Positions 1 to 10,997 of a DNA stretch of 64,000 nt are shown here, piece by piece. The stretch is taken from assembly GCA_947561585.1 (NCBI GenBank), contig CANNZV010002537.1, positions 1-64,000 of the forward strand, read 5' to 3'. The DNA is from Caprella mutica. Its lineage: Eukaryota; Arthropoda; Malacostraca; Amphipoda; Caprellidae. Below the pieces are notes generated by a model that made no database searches, was not told where the DNA came from, and saw only the letters and a list, made by a program, of their open reading frames with translations. The stretch's first letter is position 1; each line of letters starts with the position of its first letter. The position numbers and the translations under genes are program-made.

Positions 1-42
1 GTTGGTATCCATGATTCCTTGCATGTATCATGGATACCAACT
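1..42. repeat. Palindromic core of a dispersed MITE-like family (copy 1)
   Basis: The first 42 bases form an inverted repeat: GGTATCCATGAT is followed a few bases later by ATCATGGATACC. The same core recurs at 6454-6490, 15347-15388 and 15980-16011, with looser versions near 34550, 34785 and 61208. The left part of this copy may lie outside the window. No coding capacity. Confidence 0.7.
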
Positions 43-474
43 AATATAAATAATTATATCGATTTTTCTTATATTCTTGTGGATAAAGTAGGAGGAGCTT
101 AGCAAAGAGTCTGGTGGAAAGACTTTAAAAACCCTACGTGTGTACGGCCTGAAACATATATTGAATTAGGCATTTTTCATTTTAAAAATCAACTTTTTCC
201 AAATTCCTACCTAATCAATTTGGAAATACTTTAGCTTTGCATTAATTTAACAGATATGGTTTTGAACATCATTTTAATCTGACTTTGACATATTTTGTTG
301 TGCAGTCATATTGTTGTTGTAATTTAGTTACTAATTTCTAAGTTATTAATTCAGAAGTGTTCTCAATGCAAGTCATTCTAGGTATGATGATTAATTAAGT
401 ACGATTGGTAAATAATAAGTTTAAGGCGTGTTTTGAAATAAGGAATTAAGTTAAGGTACAAAATGATGTCCAAA
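43..474. other. AT-rich stretch without recognisable gene
   Basis: I see no convincing exon, RNA gene or repeat between the palindrome at the left edge and the minisatellite that begins near 475. Confidence 0.5.
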
Positions 475-1310
475 TTTAGCAAGCCATTTTGTCCATATTT
501 AGCTAGCCATTTTGTCCATATTTAGCTAGCCATTTTTTACAGTTTTAGCTAGCCATTTTTTACAGTTTTAGCTAGCCATTTTGTCCAATTTTAGCTAGCC
601 ATTTCGTCCAATTTTAGCTAGCCATTTTGTCCAATTTTAGCAAGCCATTTTGGCCAATTTTAGCAAGCCATTTTGTCCAATTTTAGCAAGCCATTTTGTT
701 CAAATTTAGCATAGCAGCCATTTTGTTCAATTTTAGCAAGCCATTTTGTTCAATTTTAGCAAGCCATTTTGTTCAATTTTAGCAAGCCATTTTCTCCATT
801 TTCGCAAGCCATTTTGTAGTTTTAGCAAGCTATTTTGTAGTTTTAGCAAGCCATTTTGTTCAAATTTAGCAAGCCATTTTGTTCAAATTTAGCAAGCCAT
901 TTTGTCCAAATTTAGCAAGCCATTTTGTTCAAATTTAGCAAGCCATTTTGTCCAAATTTAGCAAGCCATTTTGTCCAAATTTAGCAAGCCATTTTGTCCA
1001 AATTTAGCAAGCCATTTTGTTCAAATTTAGCAAGCCATTTTGTCCAAATTTAGCAAGCCATTTTGTCCAAATTTAGCAAGCCATTTTGTCCAAATTTAGC
1101 AAGCCATTTTGTCCAAATTTAGCAAGCCATTTTGTCCAAATTTAGCAAGCCATTTTGTTCAAATTTAGCAAGCCATTTTGTCCAATTTTAGCAAGCCATT
1201 TTGTCCAAATTTAGCAAGCCATTTTGTCCAAATTTAGCAAGCCATTTTGTTCAATTTTAGCAAACCATTTTGTCCAAATTTAGCAAGCCATTTTGTCCAA
1301 TTTTAGTAAC
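475..1310. repeat. 23-bp minisatellite, about 36 copies
   Basis: Head-to-tail copies of a 23-bp unit, typically TTTAGCAAGCCATTTTGTCC plus AAA. Copies on the left (475-640) carry GCTAGCC instead of GCAAGCC and some have a TTTTTTACAG variant; copies from about 850 on are nearly identical. This gradient suggests recent amplification of the right part. No frame stays open. It lies about 0.9 kb beyond the 3' end of the C9orf72 homologue. Confidence 0.95.
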
Positions 1311-1885
1311 CCCCACAAAATAATAATAATATATGTACATATAATTGTAACTAGCTTTAAAATCTTGCCTAGTACACAACTGTGCCATTACTTGTGATTT
1401 CCTGAGCTATTTATTATATCATCCAGCTGTACTTTTAATATAAATAATAACTTAATTTTTGTCTTCATTATTCCTAGAAATTTTGTATTTGAAAAAAAAA
1501 ATCATCTTTATTCTATCAGATTTACTATAAAAAAAATATAAAAATTGAGACACACATAAATATTTTCAGATTATATATAAAATAGCTATGCGACACAAAA
1601 AAATAAGTTTAAAATTAAATATAATATTTTTCATTATGAAATATTAGCAAATCTGACAAATCAAAATTGATTAAAAAATCTTAGTGGAATATTATTTGTA
1701 TGGACTGTAATTAATGAAATTGCACACACTTTGACACGCTTCCATATAAATAAAGTAATTGAAATTCACTTATGTATAGCTACCTACATTATAATATATG
1801 ATAATATCACAGTAAAAGCTACATAAAGAATTAGTATAAATTCAATTTTGAAATTCAAATGGCACCTAAAAATATAAATTATGAT
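1311..1885. other. AT-rich spacer between two minisatellites
   Basis: Very AT-rich, with many A and T runs. I see no exon or structured element. It could carry the polyadenylation site of the C9orf72 homologue (minus strand), but no signal stands out. Confidence 0.4.
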
Positions 1886-1889
1886 TAGA

Positions 1890-2140
1890 TCAAAGACGTC
1901 TCGACAAGTTCAAAACACGACTCGACTAGTCAAAACGCGTCTCGACAAGTTCAAAACACGTCTCGACAAGTTCAAACACGTCTCGACAAGTTCAAAACAC
2001 GTCTCGACAAGTTCAAAACACGTCTCGACAAGTTCAAAACACGTCTCGACAAGTTCAAAACACGTCTCGACAAGTTCAAAACACGTCTCGACAAGTTCAA
2101 AACACGTCTCGACAAGTTCAAAACACGCCTCGACAAGTTT
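1890..2140. repeat. 21-bp minisatellite, about 12 copies, 3' of the C9orf72 homologue
   Basis: Tandem 21-bp units of the type CGTCTCGACAAGTTCAAAAC plus A. Because 21 is a multiple of 3, the plus strand stays open over an 89-codon frame encoding a heptapeptide repeat (KHVSTSS). No start context or homologue suggests a real gene. The array begins about 110 bp beyond the C9orf72 stop codon (2251-2253), so it is probably in its 3' UTR or immediate downstream flank. Confidence 0.93.
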
Positions 2141-2250
2141 TCTTGATTAAAAATTTCATTTTATAATTTCCTACTTTAAAGATCTATCATTTCAAAGTAT
2201 ATAATATGCATGTTAATGAAATGATATGGATCTACCAGTAGACTCAATAG

Positions 2251-5200
2251 TTACGGTGTTAACATTCTTTTCATTCCGGGCTGCAGAGAATCGGCAACAG
2301 CAATGAGCAGATCCAGAGTAGCTTCATCCAAGTCGTGAACCGTCCTTAGAGTTGCGAGAACATTCGGCACTGAGGTGAACCTGACGAAGAGATGAACGAT
2401 TGAGAGTAATAAATAGTGATGAGAAAATATGGTAGCTACTCATGAAGAGAAATATGCAGGAATAATAGGTAAACATGAAAGTGAATATACAGGAATTACT
2501 ATAGTTGAAAATTAATCTAATGGAATTGTAATAGTTAAAAGTAAATTAGTGTGTGGTTCATGGTTTTAGTCATAATGAAAAAAGTCGGATAATATCCATT
2601 TGCTATTTGAATTAGAATAATTTTTCAAACTAATTAAAAACTTGTGTCTGACCCAAGTGGTAGCTACTCACTTGTTGTACTTAATCCAAGTAATAACAGA
2701 CAGTTGGATACTCACTTGTTGTACTTAATCCAAGTAATAACAGACAGTTGGATACTCACTTGTTGTACTTAATCCAAGTAATAACAGACAGTTGGATACT
2801 CACTTGTTGTACTTAATCCAAGCAATAACAGACAGTTGGATACTCACTTGTTGTGCCTCATCCAAGTAATAACAGACAGTTGGATACTCACTTGTTGTGC
2901 CTCATCCAAATAATAACAGACAGTTGGATACTCACTTGTTGTGCCTCATCCAAATAATAACAGACAGTTGGATACTCACTTGTTGTGCCTCATCCAAATA
3001 ATAACAGACAGTTGGATACTCACTTGTTGTGCCTCATCCAAGTAATAACAGACAGTTGGATACTCACTTGTTGTGCCTCATCCAAGCAATAACAGACAGT
3101 TGGATACTCACTTGTTGTGCCTCATCCAAGTAATAACAGACAGTTGGATACTCACTTGTTGTGCCTTATCCAAGTAATAATGGAAAGGGCTTGGTACTGC
3201 AGACTCCTTCTAAAGGATGTAATGTATCCCCTCTTCACCACATTGGAATGGCCTGTTAGGAACTCCATGTCCTTTAGAAAATCCTTCACTTGACTAGATA
3301 CTTTGGTGACATCCTTCACCACCTCCCTAGGAAGAAACATAACTTTGAAAGTGAAAAAAAAATAGAATTTTTCCGAACGGTTCGACATATTTGATCATAT
3401 ATAAAAAAATATGATAACCCTAGTAAAACATTTTATATTTTCCGTTTTTTATCATCTCATAAGAAAAACTGTCACAACTCTAGTAAAAATAAACACTTTT
3501 TTTGATTTTTTTTATCAATTTGCTAATAATTTTTTTTATTATTATTTCATCAATTAAAATACTATTATTTCATTTTTCCCCACTGACCGCATACTGCCAG
3601 AGGTTTGAGGCAGACTTTGCCGCACAGTTCCATCATTCAGGTTACACACGGTAACAGGGCGGCCGTACTCAAGCAGCATCTCGGCAGTAATTGGGCAGCC
3701 TTTGCCGTCACTGGTAACTAGGCCCTGAATAACCAGGCCTGCGTACAGTTCTGTCTGCTGACTGTCAAGACACAGACGGGAAAAGTAGAGCTCTCTGTCT
3801 GACAGAAAAAGTGCTAGCCACAGAATCACCTGAAAACGGGGAAAATAAAATATATTTTGTCGTATCGAGAACTTGTCATAGATCGATTAAATAATTAGAT
3901 TACATCAAAGTGTGTTCCTTTTAACAATAAAAATTTAAAATATTAATCAATATATAATAATTTATGAGATACAGATGTTTGAGAAGTAAATACCAGTAAA
4001 ATTGACTGCATAATTTTTCAATTGAAAAGAATAATAAGAAACCTTATTGACAGATGATGTGGTGTCCCCAATAACAATAGAGTAGCCCCTGGTCTGCACG
4101 TGAGAAGTAAGTAGCAGTAGAGAGAGCTGACTGTCAGAAGGTTGCTGTGCAGTAGGCAGTAGAGGGTACTGACTCAGGGAGGAGTGATGGAGAGAGAGGA
4201 GCATGGAGCACAGGGAGCAGAGTGGAGACACTCCTGTAGTGGAGATAGATTATCTTTATTGAAGATAGCTATTTTTTTTATCTCAATAATTTAAAAACAA
4301 ATAACTGATAACTAAATTTAGTGAAAATAACCTTTAACTCTAGTTTATTATTATTGTAGCTATTGAAATGTTTATTATATTATTTATATAGTTATTATTA
4401 ACCACCATAATATGTCTAAATAACAATAAGGGCTCAGTCAATCGAGCTGCTTTGATCGAGGAACATCTTTTGGAGAAATTCCATTGAACTCCCATGTTAA
4501 AACTCGGGGGACAGCTGGCACACCCCAGCTTTTAACATGGAGTTCAATGGAATTTATTTCAAAAGCGGTTTCAGGTCGGCCAAACCGCTTTTCCACTGCG
4601 ACAACAAAACCGAAGTTTGACAGAAGCCCTAAGGATTCTCACATCTGTAATTTAGATTTGATTTTCTGGGTTATGTAAAGAAGTGAGTATCCAACTGTCT
4701 TCTTTGAAATTATTTAAGGAAGGTCTGGTTCTTCTTGCACGGGGGCCTTTAAAAAATAATAATTTCTGGGTAAGCATTTCATAGCATGAAGCTGAATCTG
4801 CTTTTAAACTTGAATGATTCTTGATCAGTACCATTGACGCAACTGACCTTTAGGTTTAAGTAAGTGCTTGATTTACTGGACTAAATGAAGAGAAAAGTTT
4901 ATACGTTTCTCTTTTATATATTAAATAGCTATATTCTAATTTTTTTTGTCTGTAGCTATTTCAATAGAACTATTATCCTATAAATGTACTTTCCCATTAA
5001 AAATAACAGGTCATCATCAATACTAATTTATTACCCTTTATTAGGTTACTTTATTAATAGATAAAATGCATTTTAAAATTGAATAAAAACAGGGTAATTT
5101 AAATATCAAGTCAATATATTCCCGTGCGTATCATAGTTACATTCTTCATGTTAAATACCCGTCGAAAAAAAGCGGACACCAAACAAATAAATAAACACAC

Positions 5201-8200
5201 GATGGAAATTGTTAGGATACATCAATTCAACACCCCCCGCCCCTCCTCACCCTCCTGCCCAATAGATGCCAGGTTCTGCTGCTGCAGTAGTACAGAAAAG
5301 AGCTTCACTATCCTGATGAGGTAGGACCCAGTGAGCTGTGACACCTTCAGGAGTGTCTTCTCCTCCTCACTGGGGATGACTAGGGAGAGACTGTGGGGAA
5401 CTGGCACTCCTTCCTCTACAACTGAGAACCTGTCAATGTGGGGAGGAATGGGAAGATTAAAAATAAAAAAATAAAAAAAGGATTCATTTTAATTTAACTC
5501 TTGCGCTCAGATAATTCAAAATTCAAAAAAATTAATACTGATTTTTTTTGTCAATCTATTAGCAAAAAAATCGGAAATAACAGTCAGGAGAGCAAGGGTT
5601 AAAATTTTAAAGAAAATAAAATCAAAAAGATAAAATTATTTAATAATGGATCAAAATAGGTATTTCATATGAATTAAAATTATTATTCAACATCAATGTT
5701 TCTCAATAAAATGTTTCTTTTCTAAATTTTGAAGAATTTATTAAATTAAACATAACACATCATTTTAAATAGTGTTTAAATGATATGGAAACAGCGACTT
5801 ACAATAGAAACATACAGGGTCCTATCCTACTAAATAAAATAAAAATACCCAACAACCTATCTAGAGTAATCACTCTATTACCAGACACTCCCAGTAGTCT
5901 GAAAGTGCTGCATAGGTCATGAAGCAATCTGAAATTTCTGATGAACAACCTATTATGACACCCACTTTGCAAGTACTGTGGCCCTAATAATATGTCTGAC
6001 ACTACAACCAGGGTTGTGACAATATGCTCTTAAAATCATAGATCTTAAGAATATCACAGATGGAATGAAATGGTATCGAATACTATATACCGCTGGTGTA
6101 GAACCACTCTTTAATTCTCTCCGTCTATAATATTTTCAGGATCTATAATTTTAAAAACATATTGTCTCAACCCTTACTTCATCTCTGTTACCAACCTGAC
6201 AGTTTGCAGCACCAGTTTGTGATGAGGTAGCACGAGTAAGGTGGGGGAGTAGTCGTTCTCATCTTGAGACTGGCCTAGCGTTACTGTGTGCTCTGATACG
6301 TATTGAGCGATGCTGTACAGCTGGGAACTGAAATCAATGGAACGAACTTTAATGAAAACAGGGTAAGTTTTGAATTATTGGACAGTTCCAAATTTTTCTA
6401 TCATATGAGAAACAGTATATATTAATAATTTATTACTTAACTTTTATTATAACGGGTATCCATGATACCTGCAGGTATTATGGATACCAATCAAAATAAT
6501 ATTTCAATGCAGAACTGTCAGATAATCCAGGTATTATGGATACCAATCAGAATAAAAGTTCAATAATAATATTGTAGATATTTTTCTCATGATAGAAAAG
6601 TGGAACCAACCAAAAGCAGTGAAGGTACCCTAGTATCTCCAAACAAAAAAGCATCTATTAGATAGGAAAAAATTTCTTCCTGAAAAATGAGAGTTCATTT
6701 ATAGTTCGTAGAATCGTAAGAAAATTTGCTTCACAGATCAGTAAAAAATTATTTAGCTAATAGATAAAAATATTTCCTTTTTTTTTGTAATAGAATAATA
6801 GCTGTTTGACTCCTGGAATAACTAAAAAAAACAGCTAATTTCAAAGGTAATCGGCAACATTGGTATATAGTTATACTGTAACAATTATTTTAATTAATCA
6901 AAGAAAATTTCAATTGCTTATAAGAATAATAAAATAATCTGTTAAGTAAATTTTTGATACTGAAAAACAGATATGACATTTAAAATGTAATACTATCAAT
7001 TAATAACATAAGTATGCACCAATTATTGCTTGAATAATTCGGTCATTGCTATACAGTATGTCCCACAAAAAAATAAACTCAATTAAAAAAATAAAATAAG
7101 CTTGCTATAAATAGAAATGTGTTTATGTAGTAGTCTGTATCTTCAATACTGCCAGACTGCAGGAATTGGTAAAGTGTTCTCCAAGAAATCCTCTATTTTG
7201 GCTTCTGTTCTCAGTTAAATACATGTAATTATAGGAAGAAATTAAGGATTGTTCAGACAGAAAATGTTAAAAATGTCTCATCTTATACTGGGTTTTTATA
7301 TTATTTATTAATTATTATGCTTTCGAATTCTAGTGATTTTTTTGGTTTTTAGTAGAATTTGCAAGCATAATAATGAATAAATAATATATAAACCTTGTAT
7401 TAAAGATACGGACTACTAAATAAAGATATTTCCTGTTATAGCAAACTTATTTAATTTTAAAATCCAATGTAGTTACTTGGGGCCTGGTCACACGCTCTAA
7501 AGGCATCGCATATCTTGGATACATATGAAATAGGTTAAACAATAATTTCCTCAGTCAAAAAAAAAAAAATCGTGTGACTGAGCCATTATTGTGGGATATA
7601 TGGTATAGCCAAGTGGCTAGTCATTGGCCAAAATAATATCACGTCTTGCGAGACGCTCAAATCCTTATTTTGTCTTCACGTGACTGGCAATCTGGCGCCA
7701 GTTCAATGGAGAAATGATATAACTGAAACAAAATAAATTTTACACCATCTTCCTTAGCGTCCTGCAATCGCTGCAACACTTCCTCTCTCTAGAAGTAGTT
7801 TATCATAACTCTATGACTGTAACAAAAAAAGGTTTTAAGCGTCCTGCAGTCACTGCACAACTAGCTCTCTCAAGTATATAATATTATTACTCTATGGGTA
7901 TAGGTAACAAATACACTTACTGTCTATAAAGCTGCTTATCATTTCTTGTGTATGTGAGGAACCCATCTGGAATAGAACAGAAAAAATAATAAATAGCTAA
8001 TTTAACACAACTAATTATTTTAATGTATAAATGGGTAACCTACAAGCCATATTGTAGATCTATATTAATGAGTTGAAATGTGGAATTATAATCTTGTATA
8101 CTTGCACCATATTGATTCTTTTTTATTTAAATCATTAAAAATAGCTACAATGTTTTTTCTTTATTTATATTACTATTATAATTATTATCAACTATGTTGG

Positions 8201-8660
8201 TTTATGACTATCAAAGTATCAATTTTATTTGTCAAAAATAAACTGGAATCTACTTAATGAATGTTCATAACCCTTCATAGTACATAATAAAGCTCATTGG
8301 AGTTTTTTTAATAGTTCCATTCTATTATTTTTTATTGAAGGAAAATAATCAACCAGTAATTGGTTCTTCAAAACATTACACACCATCAGCATTATGAGGT
8401 TCAAGAGGAGCATTCTTTCTTCTTTTCCAGACTTGTACAGTCTGAGGTCCGATGATATTGTCCCAGGCACTCAGCACGAAGCAGTACACAATGTTATTCT
8501 CATAGGGCAGGCAAGATATGGGGGCAAAGACATGCTTGTTAGCTGTTTTCAGAGACTTGACTGCAAGGGAAGGATTATCAGGCTGTTGTGTAAGTGATTG
8601 GGATATGCTGTCACTCATATTTGGCAGAGGGGTGGTTTCACAGTCTTGAGATGTCATCAT
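2251..8660 (-). CDS. C9orf72: C9orf72 homologue (longin/DENN-family autophagy and lysosome regulator), complete, 8 coding exons
   Basis: Coding exons (minus strand): 8660-8384, 7966-7921 (46-bp micro-exon), 6327-6196, 5429-5251, 4233-4043, 3829-3595, 3342-3156, 2380-2251. Every junction is GT/AG and all phases agree, giving 1377 nt and 458 aa; human C9orf72 has 481. From memory of the human protein I align AWDNIIGPQTVQVW (residues about 68-81) with the N-terminal longin segment YWDNILGPRVRHIW, then SLSLVIPSEEEKTLL, TRGYSIVIGDTTSSVNK, YAGLVIQGLV, VVKDVTKVSSQVKDFL and finally DEATLDLLIAVADSLQPGMK, the last just before the stop. About 40 residues of the human C-terminal DENN part have no counterpart between exons 6 and 7. 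The start is the ATG pair at 8660; no upstream in-frame ATG precedes a stop. In vertebrates the protein works with SMCR8 and WDR41 at lysosomes and in autophagy. Donor choice for exon 6 (A/GTATGC) was made by phase. Drosophila is known to lack this gene. Confidence 0.9.
2664..3178. repeat. 44-bp minisatellite carrying the C9orf72 exon-7 splice donor in each unit, about 12 copies
   Basis: Tandem 44-bp units. Read on the minus strand, each unit contains GGATGAGGCACAACAA followed by GTGAGTATCC. This is the 3' end of C9orf72 exon 7 (which ends at 3156) plus its intron donor. The copy touching the exon is the functional junction; the others lie 5' to 3' down the intron toward the last exon. Units proximal to the exon read like the exon (GCACAACAA), while distal units (2664-2840) read GTACAACAA. 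The unit is not a multiple of three, and the base after each junction reads TGA in the exon-7 frame. Confidence 0.95.
4476..4556. repeat. Hairpin with 26-bp arms in a C9orf72 intron
   Basis: Left arm 4477-4502 (AATTCCATTGAACTCCCATG...) and right arm 4530-4555 (...CATGGAGTTCAATGGAATT) are reverse complements except for one indel, separated by a 27-base loop. It lies in the intron between exons 4 and 5. It may be a small foldback MITE; no second copy was seen in the window. Confidence 0.8.
4679..4701 (+). repeat. Inverted fragment of the 44-bp C9orf72 repeat
   Basis: Bases around 4681-4700 read AAGTGAGTATCCAACTGTCT. This is the donor-containing part of the 44-bp minisatellite at 2664-3178, but in the opposite orientation. 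It lies in the intron between exons 4 and 5 of the same gene, about 1.5 kb upstream of the array in transcript direction. Confidence 0.8.
6009..6175. mobile_element. hAT-like MITE, copy 1
   Basis: Near-palindromic element starting CAGGGTTGTGACAATATGC and ending ATTGTCTCAACCCT, with the internal mirror ATCATAGATCTTA...ATCTATAATTTT. It lies in the C9orf72 intron between exons 3 and 4. Terminal divergence and lack of a clean target duplication suggest it is older than copies 4 and 5. Confidence 0.8.
6454..6490. repeat. Palindromic MITE core (copy 2)
   Basis: GGTATCCATGATACCTGCAG runs into its mirror image GTATTATGGATACC. Flanking sequence has weaker inverted ends (AGGGTAAGTTTTGAATTATT near 6359; ATAATCCAG near 6520), suggesting a MITE of about 200 bp in a C9orf72 intron. 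The same end motif, AAGTTCCAAATTAT...CACATTTTCG, recurs in other copies. Confidence 0.75.
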
Positions 8661-10990
8661 AAGTGATAACCATTGGTGTTGTGATTCTAAGGGTCAGGAT
8701 TTTATCGACAATAACTAGTTATAACAATACTAGTTCAGTTTCAAAAGAATATTAAAAAATGTAGATCTGAAAATTATTATTTTCAGATAATTGAGATTAA
8801 TTAATTAATAATTATTTTGATTATTAAGACTGAAGGCCCTAAAAGCCTTCAGTTGCTTAATGGGGCCGTGATTAGGTTTAAGAGAGTTGTTTGTCAATTT
8901 AAGGTAGAAGTTTTTTTTGTATAGTAATATTATTCAGTAATCAAATGCCTATTTTCAAGGTGCATATAACAATTCTTGTATTCCTTTTCATGAATAAATT
9001 GTTTCACCATCTCAAATATTTTGTAGCCAGAGTTTAACTGGAAGAAAAAGCTTGAGGACACGAGGCAAGTTTACTAGATGTAATTGGAGGTTTACAAGCT
9101 GGCAGGAAAGCTACTGAGCAACTAACTTAACTAAGATGACAGTGGACGAGTTTACAAGCTTACAAGCAGACTCACCAGAAAAAAAAAATGATCAAAATTT
9201 CTTGCAGTCTTCACACAAGCTGCTAGTTCACTAGCCAACATGATGACATGGAGATATTTTGCCGGATTATACTAACAGCTTATGAACTCGCCAGCTTGTA
9301 GCGAATAAAGTAGCCTCGCATCATTGGCATCAATTCTCTATTATGGCTTCTGTTCTCAGTAAAATACATATAAATAGGAAATTAAAGATTGTTCGCACAG
9401 AAAATGTTAAAAATGTCCGATATTTTGCAGACTTAGCTGTTCATTGGTCAGTCGCCCTATTAGACCGACACCCCATAAGATCCAGTCTGCAGAATATGGG
9501 ACATTTTTAACATTTTCTGTGCGAACAATCCTTAATTTCTTCCTATATCTACATTTATTTTACTGAGAACAGAAGCCAAAATTGAGGATTTCTTGGAGAA
9601 CACTTTACCGGTTCTTGCAGTCTGGCCATAAGCCAGTCACTTTTGAAGATTATTTCAGATTTACCATCAAATATATGCATCATGTATATCAGTAACCAGG
9701 GGCAGGGGGCATGCCACCCCTTAACAGTCGAACCCACCTGTCAGGTCATTAACAAATCATGAAGTGTGGCCTGCACTGTGCAGTACAGCAAACTAAATTA
9801 AATGATACAATTGAACGTGGGATTGGATTGAATCATACTAATTGATATTAGAAATAGAGTAAAATAAAAAATGAAATTTAAAAAATGTAAGGAATTTTTT
9901 TTTTATCAATAAGATTAGTTATTAATTGAGTATATTAATTCCAGGTAATAAAGCATGTCTAAACTTGCCATTTTAATGGCGAGTTTGTGACAGTTATTTT
10001 GAGCCATTCAATTGCAAATGTTGAGAATTATCTATTTTTCTCCTATGTTACAATGTTATTTTGAAGAGAATTTATGATAATTTGATCTTTTTGGAGAGAA
10101 ATTGGGTGAATTTTGGAGAGAGCTGGAGAGACAAATGAAGAGTTTATGAAACATACTATTTTACTTGTGTATATTTATTTAATAATAATTTCCATTTTAA
10201 TCAAAAAATAAAACAAGATTATTATTATACTCGTCCAGGTAATAAACCATGTCCAAACCATATGGAGAGTTTGAGACAGTGATTTTGAGCCCTTTAATTG
10301 CAAATGGCGAGAAATAGGTATCTAATTTTCCAGTCTGAAAAGTAGAGCAGGATTTGTGGATTATTCCTGCGCTCAAGTCCTATTTAATTCCTATGTTCCC
10401 AAGTTATTTGCTGTCTCCAAATCACTATTTCTATAAAAAAATATTAAAAAATCCTGGGTCTGAGGAGACCTTCTTTTCAGATTGGCTAATTTTCTTCTAT
10501 GCTACAATGTTAATTTAGAAAGAATTTAAGATAATTTGATCATTCATTTTGGAGATAAATTTGGTGATTTTTGGAGAGAGAGAGAGAGGAAGAGCTGGAG
10601 AGAAAATGGAGAGTTTATGACCATTACTATTTTAGTTGGATACTCGTCTTGATGGTCAAATAAAAAAATAAAACAAGAAATAAGTAATAACACAGGATAT
10701 ACTCATTGTACTGTCAAGCACCAACTACCTAAGTTGATAAATTTGCTGCGCCTAAATGATCAAATCCCCAGTCTGCAGAATATGGGAGATATTTGGAATT
10801 TTGGGATATCCGATACGTATCTAAAAGCTGAGCGGCGCACCACAGTACGACGCACCACTAAATGTTCTAATAGATAGGTAATTTGAATGACGATTAATGA
10901 TAGTATGATACCTATATCATCATCTATATGGAGTGAATTTGATAATTATTAACTGTTATCAAATTTATGACTGACGGTACCTGAATCCAA
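8661..10990. other. Intergenic transposon mosaic upstream of the C9orf72 homologue
   Basis: No gene seen. It contains a repeated module (CCAGGTAATAAAGCATGTC... then a short palindrome CCATTTTAATGG) at about 9945 and 10235, also found at 12235, 18230 and 20565. A second module (GTTCTCCAAGAAATCCTC...TTCTGTTCTCAGT) occurs at about 9330 and 9490 here and at 7150, 17452, 18845, 20364, 31770 and 46540. These look like fragments of one or two degenerate element families. The C9orf72 promoter should be near 8660-8900, but no core element is recognisable. Confidence 0.6.
9331..9640. repeat. Foldback of two inverted module copies
   Basis: About 9331-9440 carries TTCTGTTCTCAGTAAAATAC...GAAAATGTTAAAAATGTCC, and 9490-9640 carries the reverse complement (GGACATTTTTAACATTTTC...TACTGAGAACAGAAGCC). 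The two arms of roughly 110 bp would form a long hairpin. Single copies of the same module elsewhere show it is a dispersed repeat. Confidence 0.8.
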
Positions 10991-10997
10991 TGTTTAT

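Noticed and set aside
1881..2150. 89-aa plus-strand protein with KHVSTSS repeats
   Set aside because: A 21-bp minisatellite open by arithmetic; no support beyond the repeat.
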